Assembly (NCBI GenBank): GCA_035358715.1
Contig: DAOPPX010000005.1
Location: 1 to 64,000, forward strand
Length of the DNA: 64,000 bases
Origin: UBA8199 sp035358715
Lineage (GTDB): Bacteria; Verrucomicrobiota; Verrucomicrobiia; Limisphaerales; UBA8199
Reading direction: 5' to 3'
Positions 17,695 through 27,300 of the stretch are shown here, one piece after another (position 1 is the first letter of the stretch; each line of letters opens with the position of its first letter). The notes beneath the pieces are model-generated. The model worked only from the letters and a program-made list of their open reading frames with translations, searched no databases and was not told the DNA's origin. Position numbers and translations under genes: made by a program.

Positions 17695-19917
17695 TCAGAC
17701 GTCCTGCTGAAGTCGCTGCGGCACGTAACGCCGGTTTTTGTTCAGCACCGCGCTAACGGTCGCTTTGGATTCGGCGAGCATGGCCGCGGCACGCTTTGCA
17801 GCGTCACATTGAGTCTTTTCGGACTCGAGGACCAGCAGCACCTTATCCATGAAACCCGCAAGCCGGGGGGTAACACTAATCTGGCTAACCGGCGGCATGT
17901 CGAAAATGATGTAGTCGTAGTCGCTGGCCTTGAGCTTGGGCACGAGGCTGCTGAAGCGCCGGGGCAAAACACGCGGCAAGAGACCGCTATTCCCGCCTTC
18001 TGCGACGGCGTAAAGATTCTCCTGCACAAGGGCATTGTCGCGGGTCTCACTGCCAAGCGCGTCAGCGAGACCAAGCCCCGGCTTCCCTTTGAAGAAGGGG
18101 TGTGCCGCCCCCTGCCCGGAAGTCATATCCACGAGCAACACGTTCCCATCTCCAGTCTCCGATAAACTGGCCGCCAGGCCGGTGGCGATCGTAGTGACCC
18201 CAACGCCCTTCGCGCAACCCGTTACGGCTATCATCTTGGGTTTGTGGGTGAGATTCCGAACTTCAAAGAATGTCACCAGACGATCGCGCAGGGCTTCATA
18301 ATAAGTAGCCAGGCCGTTCGCATGGAACGGCACCACTTCGGATTTCTTGCCTGTTTCCGGCTCCACTCCAGCGTTGCCGCTTTCCAACTGGGCGGCCCCC
18401 TGCCCTGGCGGTGCCGGCAACGGAAGGCGACCGTTTCGACGCATTTTGGGAATGGTCAGGAAGAGCGGCAGATGCAACCGGTTTTCGACTTGGATGGGGC
18501 GCCGGACGGTCCGATCAAGGCCGAGTTCGATCAGAAACGCCAGCGCGAAGCCTGCGACCAGTCCGCCAATGGCGCACAGACTCAGAGTCTGGACCAGTTG
18601 CCTCGATTCCCGAAACGCCGGGCTTGGCGCCTGGGCAACACCAATGTTGGCCATTCTCCCGGCACTCAAAGTCTGGTCAAAACGAGCCTGCTCCAGGCTG
18701 GTGGAAAAGTGCCGATACTTGGCTTCCTCGAGCTCTTTCTTCCTCTGCAGCTCGGTGATCGCTGGTTCGAGCTCGTTAACCGCTTTGGCCTCGGTGGTCA
18801 ACTGTTCCATCTGCGAGTTGAGGACTTTGATCTTCGTTTGCAGCGCCGCGATCGAGATGCGCACACGCTCGACCAGAACCTCAGCGTCCGACGCTGTGGG
18901 TTTGGAGGAAGGAAGCTGAAGCTTCGCCAGTTTCGGATAATCCGTTTCGAGCTTCAGCCGGCTCTTTTCCAGCGCAGCTATCTGCTCGCGAATGCCGCGC
19001 ACCATCGCATTCTCCTCGGTGTACTGGGTAAGCAGCCCCTGCTCCTGCTTGCGAAAAGAATCGAGGCGCGCGGCGACGCCCCGGTACTCCTCTATCTTTT
19101 CGAGGGGGACGTCAGCTTCCGGCTGTGCGGTTGGGGTTTCCGGTTTCTTCGGCAGCAGCTTCAGATGCTCCTCATACACCGCTTGTTGCTGCGCCAACTC
19201 AGCCTGGGTGTTGAACAACTCCTGCCGGACTTGAGCGAGCGCCTCGCTGTATGACTTTCTCGAATCCTCGATCGAGACAACGCCAACGTTGGTCTTCGCT
19301 TTTCGCAAATCCTGCTCGGTCTGCGCCAACTGTGCGCGCAGCGCATCGGTCTGCTGCGTTAACACGTCGTCAAAGCCGCCGATACTCCGGTGGATTTGAA
19401 CGTGCTTGCGGAGATAGGCCTCAATGATCTGCTCCAAAACCGGCTGGACGGTCTCCCGGTTGGGATTCTGAAACGCAATTCGCAAGACGTTGCTGCGGCG
19501 GGGAACTTCAACCTTCAGGTTCTTCTGCAGCGTCGCCGCGGCGAGATACTTGTTGGTGTGGGTAACGCCCGATCCAAGGATCTTCCCCGCGCCAACCGCT
19601 TCAACCACCTGAGTCGCCAAGTCGAGGCTCTGGAGCACCTCAACTTCCGAATTGATGATGTTATCCCCCCGCGGGTCCGGGTTCTTGATCTGGGGGTCGC
19701 CGGCAATTCCACTGGGCATGCTCGACTCGACCACATAGCGGATGAACAGCTTGGCCTCGGAGACATACAAGGGGGGGATCATGAAATAAACCGCGGCTGC
19801 CGCCAGCAGGCCTGCGACGGTAAGGCATAAGATCTTCCACTTGTGCCGAAAGATGACGTAGTAAATATCCGCCAGGCCCAGCCCGGACGAATGATGCTGC
19901 CGATCAGGAGTTTGCAT
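17695..19917 (-). CDS. Wzz/GumC-type chain-length protein with degenerate CpsD-like ATPase domain
   Basis: 740 residues. First membrane helix ~30-50 (ILCLTVAGLLAAAAVYFMI), a long periplasmic region rich in coiled coil (~150-430, heptads with Q/E/K) and a second helix ~455-475 (LCAIGGLVAGFALAFLI). The C-terminal cytoplasmic domain resembles BY-kinases: VTGCAKGVGVTTIATGLA stands where a Walker A motif belongs, VLLVDMTSG where Walker A-prime belongs, and YDYIIFDMPPV is Walker B. The essential Walker A lysine (GKS/T) is replaced by Val and there is no C-terminal tyrosine cluster. It probably still sets chain length and spans to the export channel but may not be a kinase. It is 121 nt upstream of the fusion gene. 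Confidence 0.88.
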   Translation of the reverse strand: MQTPDRQHHSSGLGLADIYYVIFRHKWKILCLTVAGLLAAAAVYFMIPPLYVSEAKLFIRYVVESSMPSGIAGDPQIKNPDPRGDNIINSEVEVLQSLDLATQVVEAVGAGKILGSGVTHTNKYLAAATLQKNLKVEVPRRSNVLRIAFQNPNRETVQPVLEQIIEAYLRKHVQIHRSIGGFDDVLTQQTDALRAQLAQTEQDLRKAKTNVGVVSIEDSRKSYSEALAQVRQELFNTQAELAQQQAVYEEHLKLLPKKPETPTAQPEADVPLEKIEEYRGVAARLDSFRKQEQGLLTQYTEENAMVRGIREQIAALEKSRLKLETDYPKLAKLQLPSSKPTASDAEVLVERVRISIAALQTKIKVLNSQMEQLTTEAKAVNELEPAITELQRKKELEEAKYRHFSTSLEQARFDQTLSAGRMANIGVAQAPSPAFRESRQLVQTLSLCAIGGLVAGFALAFLIELGLDRTVRRPIQVENRLHLPLFLTIPKMRRNGRLPLPAPPGQGAAQLESGNAGVEPETGKKSEVVPFHANGLATYYEALRDRLVTFFEVRNLTHKPKMIAVTGCAKGVGVTTIATGLAASLSETGDGNVLLVDMTSGQGAAHPFFKGKPGLGLADALGSETRDNALVQENLYAVAEGGNSGLLPRVLPRRFSSLVPKLKASDYDYIIFDMPPVSQISVTPRLAGFMDKVLLVLESEKTQCDAAKRAAAMLAESKATVSAVLNKNRRYVPQRLQQDV

Positions 19918-19997
19918 AGGTTATCGTGTGTCCTTTCAAGGGGTCATTGGGCAGAGGTTCTTTCCCAAGCGGCCAGTCGGTCGGGGAAATCAGGGTT

Positions 19998-21143
19998 CTA
20001 GGCGACATGACGATATAAGAGGGTTCCGAGAAACCGCGACAGACTCAAGGGTAAAGCCGCAAAGACCTTGTTGTGCCAGCCCAAGGCCTCATCACGCCCC
20101 GGCACAAACGCGCTCTTCCGCAGGTCATACTTGAAGTAATTGATCGTGCACTCACGCGCACCCCAGCCCAGTTTGAACCGGTGCAACCCCTCGTTGACCG
20201 CAGAGGTTCGGCCCAAATGCAGCTTTCGACAACCTCTGGTGGCGAAATACTTGATGCCTTCCCACATCACCAGATCGTTTCCGCGGAGCTCGAGCGTCCT
20301 TTCGTCCGAAGCCCCGAACTTGTAGATCGCCTGTTGCCCGAGCTGAAAAAAGATGCTGCCCGCGACGCTCCTCGCGCCGGCTTGAGCAAGCACAATAATG
20401 CCGCCCCCCCGAGCCAGGATGTGCTTCTGCACATTCTGGAAGAACCGAAACGGTTGTGGCGGCAACCCGTGTTTACGACGCGTCCTGCAGTGCAGCGCGT
20501 AGAATTGACTGATTCCCCTCGCATCATTCAGAAACTCAACCCTGACCCCTTCTCTTTCGGCCTTGCGCACAGCGCGCCGCACTGCGGGGCTTAGGGCCGC
20601 GAACAGTACCTTCTCATCCTCCATCAACGCAAGTTCGTGACCATAAAACCGATGAGACGGCATTGCAGAAGCCAGAAACTGTTGTCCACCCCGCAATTCC
20701 AAATACTTCCAACGCCGGTTGCGTCCGTACACGACTGCTTCATCAAAGAGTTGCTGGAAGGCCGAGAGACTGCCCGCCAGCGGATCGCAGTAATCTGTGA
20801 AGGGGAGGGAAATGCCTCTGCGGCCCGTCAACCAGCTATCAACCTCCATCACCGGCAGCAGCGCATCCAGGGTTTCCCCGGCGCGCACCGCAAAGTAGTG
20901 CGGCTCGTACCCGTAGGTCTGCGCCAGCACCGCCGCCCAGGGCTTTCCATGGAAGAAGGAACAATCGGCGCGTCCGGCAAGTCTGCTATCCCACTCCTCA
21001 TCCGTAATGGGGCTCAACCGTTGCACAGGCTTACCCTGACCCTGCGATGCCCCCCGCGCAGGAGAATCCGCTACAGCGCCCTGCGGCTCGAACCGGAAAA
21101 CCTGCCGGGCAGGAGAAACAAGTCGTCCCAAACTCGCACTCAT
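19998..21143 (-). CDS. FemAB/GNAT-like protein of exopolysaccharide clusters
   Basis: 381 residues. A GNAT-type (BioF2-like/FemAB-related) domain is indicated by RRAVRKAEREGVRVEF, FYALHCRTRRKHGLPPQP and the C-terminal YKFGASDERTLELRGNDLVM followed by LHLGRTSAVNEGLHRFKLGWG. The family is found in exosortase/PEP-CTERM-associated and other EPS loci and is presumed to acylate or aminoacylate the glycan. It differs from the second FemA/FemB-type gene at 9092, which keeps the peptidoglycan-bridge signature. Direct neighbours are the antiterminator gene upstream and the chain-length gene downstream. Confidence 0.82.
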   Translation of the reverse strand: MSASLGRLVSPARQVFRFEPQGAVADSPARGASQGQGKPVQRLSPITDEEWDSRLAGRADCSFFHGKPWAAVLAQTYGYEPHYFAVRAGETLDALLPVMEVDSWLTGRRGISLPFTDYCDPLAGSLSAFQQLFDEAVVYGRNRRWKYLELRGGQQFLASAMPSHRFYGHELALMEDEKVLFAALSPAVRRAVRKAEREGVRVEFLNDARGISQFYALHCRTRRKHGLPPQPFRFFQNVQKHILARGGGIIVLAQAGARSVAGSIFFQLGQQAIYKFGASDERTLELRGNDLVMWEGIKYFATRGCRKLHLGRTSAVNEGLHRFKLGWGARECTINYFKYDLRKSAFVPGRDEALGWHNKVFAALPLSLSRFLGTLLYRHVA

Positions 21144-21361
21144 TGGCCGGCCTTATCCCAAGCTAGAGCCCCCCTCAGGACGCGAGTAAAGCTCCGCACT
21201 TGGTGTTTCGCAGTTGATCTGCGCCACCTTTCAACCGGCCCCCGGAACCCTCCGGAGGCTTGCTTTCGCCATTTCACGATAACCAATCTGCGGACAAGCC
21301 CCTGACGGGCTTGCCCACGGGCCGCTAAGTCCAGACTCCGCATCTGCGAATTCCAGGCAAA

Positions 21362-22006
21362 CTACGCAACCGCCAACTCCGGCAGCCATTCCGCCACGGA
21401 ACTGCGGTGAACGTTCAATAGGCGCCGGTCCACTTCCACGGGCGTCAGGCGCCCAAGCACTTCGAGCAATATCTGCACCCGGCGCTTCGCGGGCCAGGAC
21501 CGCAGCACGACCGCCTGCATCCCCAGAAAAGCCCCCCCCGCCACGGTTACTTCATCTCCCGGGAGAGGATCCTTCCTCAAATTCAGAAGTTCCTCGGCCC
21601 CAAAACACCTCCGCAAGTCCTCGAGAACCTCTGCCGGCACCGGCGGAATCCGATCGCCGAAACTCACCAGCCCGCTGATGCCTGGAGTGTGACGAATCTG
21701 CCCAATATGATCGTCCAGGGAGCAACGCACAAAAACGTAGCCCGGGAATACTGGCTCGGTGATGTGCTTGACTACCCCGCGGATCGTGGTTTGCTCCGAA
21801 CGCAGTCTTGGGCTGAAAACCTCCAACCCCAGGTGTTGCCGCAGCCTGGCCGCCGCGATGTGGTCCTGCTTGGGCTTGGTTTTCGCACAATACCACTCCA
21901 GCACTGCTGCGGCAGACCCACCATCCACGCCAAGCGCCCCGGATGGCGCCCGGGCGCTTGCCGGCATACTGATGCTGTTGAGATTAAGTTCGGCTCTACT
22001 CATCAT
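21362..22006 (-). CDS. NusG-family transcription antiterminator paralogue (RfaH/UpxY/LoaP-like)
   Basis: 214 residues from the ATG at 22006; an ATG at 22045 adds 13 residues and cannot be ruled out. NGN domain: WYCAKTKPKQDHIAAARL, VFSPRLRS, EPVFPGYVFVRCSL and IRHTPGISGLVSFGD. A KOW domain follows: DPLPGDEVTVAGGAFLGMQAVV. Housekeeping nusG normally sits between secE and rplK; here it is the second gene of a long polysaccharide run, which is the placement of specialised NusG paralogues that let RNA polymerase read through long operons. It should bind RNA polymerase and act on this cluster. No ops-like site was recognised in the leader. Confidence 0.9.
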   Translation of the reverse strand: MMSRAELNLNSISMPASARAPSGALGVDGGSAAAVLEWYCAKTKPKQDHIAAARLRQHLGLEVFSPRLRSEQTTIRGVVKHITEPVFPGYVFVRCSLDDHIGQIRHTPGISGLVSFGDRIPPVPAEVLEDLRRCFGAEELLNLRKDPLPGDEVTVAGGAFLGMQAVVLRSWPAKRRVQILLEVLGRLTPVEVDRRLLNVHRSSVAEWLPELAVA

Positions 22007-22269
22007 GCCACAGCCAACACTTTTGGCTGGTAACCATCTTCCCATTGTGTCGTTGAGGGGTCAACAGCCCGCGCGGGGAACCTTCACGGACGATGCGACC
22101 GTAGATGTACGGAAAACGCAGAAAGGTGCGGTATCTCCAACAAACTCAACGATATCCGCACCGCAGATTCCTGGCCGCAGCCCGGTCTTGAACCGTGCCG
22201 ACGAAGCCCATCCCAACCAAGAGTCAGATGCATAGCAACGGGGTAGCAGCCAGAGTGCCACCCCGCGGC

Positions 22270-23037
22270 TTAGAACCATGTGAGCCGCTCTCGCACGAAC
22301 ACGATGTCAGAGGGCTGCAGGTAGAACAACTCGCCCCCGCGCCCCTGCAATTGCCGCTTCAGATTCAGATGGTACTGCTCCTCACGCTCGCCCTTGCGCC
22401 GGATGACGGTTACGTCCTTGAGATTCGCTTTCGAATAATCCACCCCCGCGTCAATCACGGCTTCCAGGACCGTGATGGGGCGATCAAACACAATTCGCCC
22501 CGGCCGCGCAACCGCCCCTGTCACGAACACAAAGTAAGCCGACGACTCCAAAACAACATTCACCTCTTTGGTAACCAACTGTGGCGCATAGAGTTCGGCC
22601 AATGACTTCTCCAGGTCCTTTGGGCTCAACCCGGCGGCTTTGCATTCGCCAACCAGCGGCAGCGAGAGCTTGCCGTCGCGACGAATCTGTTGAGTCGTGT
22701 TCAGGTTCGGCGATCCGGGAAATGTGATTCGCACCGTATCCCCTTCCCGAAGAGTCAAGGACTCCATTTGCGGGGCTGCGGCCTGCGAACCGTCGGGCGC
22801 AACCTCTGTTCCTGGAGCAGCAACTTTCGAGAAATCAGCAGATTGCGTCCGCCCCGGCCCCTGGCAACCCGCCAGCAACACAACCATCAGCATGCTCAAT
22901 CCCGCCGCACACACCCCGCCGAAGGTTCTGCTCCTCAGAACCGGCCCTCGGCGCGCAGACACCGGAGTCGCCTTTCCCCTTAAGCCGTTGATTTTGCGGA
23001 GTTGGAGAGCCGATACTAGCTCGTAGAGTTCTTTCAT
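22270..23037 (-). CDS. Polysaccharide export outer-membrane lipoprotein (Wza/BexD family)
   Basis: 255 residues from MKELYELVSA at 23037, preceded on the minus strand by an AAAGGTGG purine run 8 nt before the ATG. An upstream ATG at 23064 is less well placed. There is a long n-region, then a hydrophobic core and lipobox LLAGC, so a lipid-anchored protein is expected. The Poly_export domain starts at LREGDTVRITFPGSPNLNTTQQIRRDGKLSLPLVGE and is followed by one SLBB-like region (AYFVFVTGAVARPGRIVF...TVLEAVIDAG). Shorter than E. coli Wza, as is common in this branch. It forms the outer-membrane export channel for the glycan. First intact gene of the cluster. Confidence 0.9.
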   Translation of the reverse strand: MKELYELVSALQLRKINGLRGKATPVSARRGPVLRSRTFGGVCAAGLSMLMVVLLAGCQGPGRTQSADFSKVAAPGTEVAPDGSQAAAPQMESLTLREGDTVRITFPGSPNLNTTQQIRRDGKLSLPLVGECKAAGLSPKDLEKSLAELYAPQLVTKEVNVVLESSAYFVFVTGAVARPGRIVFDRPITVLEAVIDAGVDYSKANLKDVTVIRRKGEREEQYHLNLKRQLQGRGGELFYLQPSDIVFVRERLTWF

Positions 23038-23096
23038 AGGAGGTTCCACCTTTCTAGGGATCATGACGTGTATGGATGTTATTCACTTCTTCAATC

Positions 23097-23420
23097 TCAC
23101 CACTCAGCTTCGAGCATACCGCGCCACCGCAAGAACACAAGCGAAACCTGCGTTTGCTGCTTCGGCGCCAGGGGCGCATCGGCCTCGATAATCCGTTGGA
23201 CGCGCTGCGCATGACCAATGACCCATCAGCCCATTGCCAGGTGAAATGCGCGATTCCACAGGCCACGGATCGCTCTTCCGAGCAAGTAGGGAGCCACTCC
23301 CCAGCACACGCCGATGGGTCTCAAGAACCGCCCGCCGCACGATTCCGCGTGTCGCGCGGAATCCACGGAATCCCAATGTCTTCGCCTCAATCTCGGATGG
23401 CATCCCGGCCGACCCTCCAT
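23097..23420 (-). pseudogene. Decayed C-terminal gene fragment interrupted by TGA
   Basis: On the minus strand one frame reads RFLRPIGVCWGVAPYLLGRAIRGLW...HLAMG, hits TGA at 23226-23228, and continues in the same frame as VIGHAQRVQRIIEADAPLAP...LVFLRWRGMLEAEW to a TGA at 23097-23099. Both parts look protein-like (a hydrophobic segment, then a helical tail), whereas the sequence upstream of ~23400 does not. It ends 60 nt before the Wza start in the same orientation. The family was not recognised. It is interpreted as the remnant of a gene that once headed or preceded the polysaccharide operon; a chance frame is possible. Confidence 0.4.
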
Positions 23421-23709
23421 TGTGTACCTGTGCCTCAGTACGGGACAGCAGGCGGAATCGAGACACTGCAGAGTCAGCCTGCTGGAAGGCGGCGGCAGTC
23501 CAGAGATGCCCCCGGCACCCCGCCTCCTGATTCTCCCCGTTCCACTTCTCGCGCTTCATTGCATCCTTGCTCGACTTAACGTCATGGACGCTACGCTTTC
23601 AGCACTACGGTTGCGCCTTTGCCTGTTCTCCAGGACACACTCCGGTTTCTCAATCCACCAAGCCCGCTCCCAACACCTCACCAACCCCACACCCTGAACC
23701 ACCACCGCC

Positions 23710-24345
23710 ATGGACACCAGAGCCCGCGACCTCGCCGCCGTCTTCAAAAAAGCCTCAAAAGACGGCGTCCTCGAAAAACCCTTCCGTGAGGTTGTCGAAA
23801 AGCACCTGATCGAACTCGCCAACGCCGAGGGCATCGAAATGGCCCCACACACCGAAGTCACCCTCGGCACCTCCGGCCGCGCGGACACCATCTACAACCG
23901 CTTCATCGTCGAGTGGAAATAGCCGGCACTGCTCAGCCAGACCAACAACACCACCGCCAACTCCAAAGCCATCGCCCAACTCAAGGGCTACGTCGAAACC
24001 TTCTGGTTCCGAAATCGCCAGGCCCCCGGTCGCGTGGCGGGCTGCTGTACTGACGGACGCTACTTCATCTTCGCCACCAAGCCCGGCCACGACTGGAACG
24101 TCAAAGACCCCGTCCCCGTCAACGAACAGACCTGCCGCAGGTTCCTGGACTACTTCTTTGCCCTCAGTTCGGACATCGCCCTGCTCCCGGAGTATCTGGC
24201 CGAGGACTTCTCCGCCGACAACGTCCGCACCCAGCGTACCGTCAAGGCCCTCTACCAAGCACACCCCACCTGTGGTTCCGGCACCTTCCTCATGATGGCC
24301 ATCAACGCCATCCGCGCCAAGCCTCCGGCCCTCGGGCCGGGCTGG
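23710..24345 (+). pseudogene. Remnant of an N6-adenine DNA methyltransferase/restriction gene
   Basis: The frame starts MDTRARDLAAVFKKASKDGV and contains HTEVTLGTSGRADTIYNRFIVEWK. It meets TAG at 23920-23922, then continues in the same frame (PALLSQTNNTTANSKAIAQL, CCTDGRYFIFATKPGHDW, LPEYLAEDFSADN) to KALYQA, where it jumps directly into HPTCGSGTFLMMAINAIRA. This last piece is methylase motif I (normally DPTCGSGTFL), which in intact relatives lies some hundreds of residues further on. The gene thus has a nonsense codon, a large internal deletion and no target-recognition or C-terminal part. It ends 14 nt from the GH106 stop on the opposite strand. An old restriction-modification system has decayed here. 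Confidence 0.8.
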
Positions 24346-24358
24346 CCACCTCGCAGTC

Positions 24359-27300
24359 CTACTCGACCACTTCGGCCTGCAAGCGGACCGGCCCCAGCAG
24401 GCCCGAGGGAATCAGCGGCGCATCTTTGGTAAAGTACTTGGTCGTCGAAAACGTCAGGCGCCGAGGCTCGGGCCGCGGCTGGTTTTTGAGCAGCCAGTCG
24501 GGCCAGGCCGGGATTTTGCCCAGGCGCCAACTGCCGTCCGGGGTGCAATCGTCGGGGTATTGTTCGTCGCCGATCATGCGGTTGGGCCAGAGGTTGGTCA
24601 CCCGGACTTCCAGCTTGTTGGCTCCGGGCCGCAGCGCCGCGCGCACGTCCACCTGGAACGGCGGCTTCCACAGCACACCCAGGTGCTTGCCGTTGAGGGT
24701 AAACTCGGCGATCTCGCGCACGTCACCGAGGTCAAGGTACATGGCCGAGCCTGGATCGCGGAGCGCGGCCTGGTCCACGGTAAAGGACTTTCGGTAAACG
24801 GCGGTGCCGGAGTAGAACTTGATCCCTTCCTCGCTGCGCCTGGTCCAATCCTCCAGCGTTTGGAAGGAGGCCTTCTCCGGGCCGCCCCACTTCGGATCGA
24901 ACGCGACTTCCCAGGGTCCCGAAATCTCCATCACCTGCTTGAACGCAGGGAAGTTCTTCCGCCTCCTCTCCCCGGCCCTCTCCTCCCGAGGAGGAGAGGG
25001 AGAAGCGGCTTGCGCAGTTGAGCTGTCCTTCTCCGTCTTGCGGAACACCACGAACATGGAGCCGGCCGGGTCGAAGCGCAGCGGAACGATCGTGCGGACT
25101 CCTTCCTGGCGGTATTCGGGCAGCGCGCGAATGGTTCCGTCGGCCGGGTCCCATAATTCGGGGACCATTCCTGTTGCGCGGAAGGCGCATTGGGCCTCGA
25201 CGGGCCGATATTGCGCGCTGGCTATGAAGTACACCTCGGCGCCATTGATGCGGCGGTGTATCCAGTTTATGCCGTCGGTGGGCATCTGCTTTTGCTGCGC
25301 CGGGCCGGGTCCTTTGCCTTCGGCCCCGACCGACTGTGCCGGGCGGTTCGGGCCAAAGCTCGGTGGAATGGCCGCGGCGGGGTCGTAGGGTTGATTCAGT
25401 GTGAAGCCGAAATCCTCGGCTCCGGCCAGGTCCTTGAGCACCTGATCGAGAGGCCGGCCCCAGATGACGCGGCCAGCGCCCAGCACGTGTTGTTGGACTG
25501 CGTTGCCGTCGCAGTCGCCCCAAAGCTCGGCGGCCATTTCTTTCACTTGAGTGTCGCAGGCGGGGTAGTTCATCAGGCTCGGCGAGCGGCGCGGCGGAGG
25601 TCCGACCACGACGGCGCCGGCCTTGACCAGGTCGCGCACCCTGGCGAGCAACTCCGGCGTCATGGCCTGGTAGTTGGGCAGTTGCATGACCCGGTAGCTC
25701 ATCCCCGAGGGCAACACCAGCCTCCCGTTCTTCACGCTCAGGCTCTCGATGGTCAGCTTGTCCGAGATGTAGTCGTAATTGTAACCCGCCGGAGCGGCGT
25801 CGTATTGGGCTGGCAGCGTTTCCATCATTGGGCTGCCGCCGTAGTTCTCGCCGTCGGGCAGGAGCCGGCAGAAGTCGGCGACAAAGTGGCCCTGCTGCAA
25901 GAGGCTCTGGCAGCGGGCCAGGTAATCCATGTAGGCTTTGCCCTGCTTCCACCAGGTCTGCGTCCGGTCAACGTGGAAGCCGTAGGGACCGAAGGTCATG
26001 CCCGGCCACTTGTCCACCCATGGATTGAGGGCGGTGCGGTGGAAGATGAAGCGGTTGACGCCCTGGCAGAGGCCCCAGTCGGTCATATTCTTGACCGAGT
26101 AGGGGTGCTCGGTGAACGGGTCGTTCTCACCGCTCGAGGTCAGGCTCTCGGCGCCCAGGAAGGGTTTGCCCAGCCCGTGAACCATCGAGGAGACGATCCG
26201 GGCGGAGTTAAGGTGCCAGGCATTCCAGCGCATGATCCAGAACTCGGCCATTGGCATGTCGGCCTCCGCGCCATAGGTCAGGGGATTGATGCCGCGTGAA
26301 CTGGGGCCATAGGCCTCGATCGAGAGTTTGAGGCCGCGGGCGTTGGCGAGCTTGCGCAAGGCGCCGGCGTAGTTGGCGTCGAGCAACTCCGATTGCGTGC
26401 GTTTGGCGTCGCGCAGGAACCGCGCGGTTTGCTCCGCATCGCCGAGCCCCGGCCCGCCGGCCAGGGTGATCAGCCAGGGGATGATGTCGTAACCGCGGCG
26501 TTGCTTGAACTCCTGGGCCATGCGCGGGGTCCAGTCCTGCCAATGGACCTCCCAACTGTCAATATGCGTGTAGGTGAGCACCTTGCCCGCGGCCGGGCCG
26601 ACGTCGTCAGCCAACATGCCGATCAGCGCGTCGAAGTGGCGCTTGATGGCCTCGGCGCTGAACTTGTCGCACTCCAGCCCCTTGCCGGCCTCCGGCGCGG
26701 GACGGTTCTCTACTCCGGTCGAGACATGCCCGATGCGCATGACCACCCACTCGCCGGCCGGGGCGTCCCAGCTAAGCTTGCCGGTCGCGTCCATCTTCTC
26801 GCTCAGGTCGAGGATCGAGTCCGGAGCGATGGCGGTGCCTTTCCGGATGGCCGGGTAGGCCAGCACCCTGAGGTCGCGATAGTATTTTGCCGCGGCCAGG
26901 GCGGCCGGGCTGAGATTGGCGGGCGCGGGTGCGGGGGGTCTCTTGGCCTTCTTACGCGCCCTGGCGGACTTTGCGGCCGGTTGCTTCTTGCCCTCGGCAG
27001 GCGCGACCTGCGCCGGCTCCGCGCCGGCTAACTTGGGCTGAGGGAGCTTCCCCTCGAAACGGGCGGGCCCCTTGACCGTCGTGCTGCTGCCGACAACTTT
27101 CTGCATGGAATGCTCCGGGGTATTCCAGGGACCGCCGCTGCCGCACCAGCCGGCGTCGTTGTTCATGTTGACCTCGATGCCGAGGCGCCCGGCCTCAGCG
27201 ACGGCGAACTTAAAGAGCTCGCGCCATTCGGGGCTGCCGAAGGGATACGGGCCATTCGGAGCCATCGTTCTGAGGTTGGCAACCTCCATGATCAGCACGC

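Noticed and set aside
23226..23228. Reading the TGA in the 23.1-23.4 kb fragment as selenocysteine
   Set aside because: No Cys-like catalytic context, no recognisable SECIS hairpin and no intact upstream part of the gene.
23920..23922. Reading the in-frame TAG of the methylase remnant as recoded (suppressor or pyrrolysine)
   Set aside because: The same frame also carries a large internal deletion and lacks its C-terminus, so simple decay explains it better.
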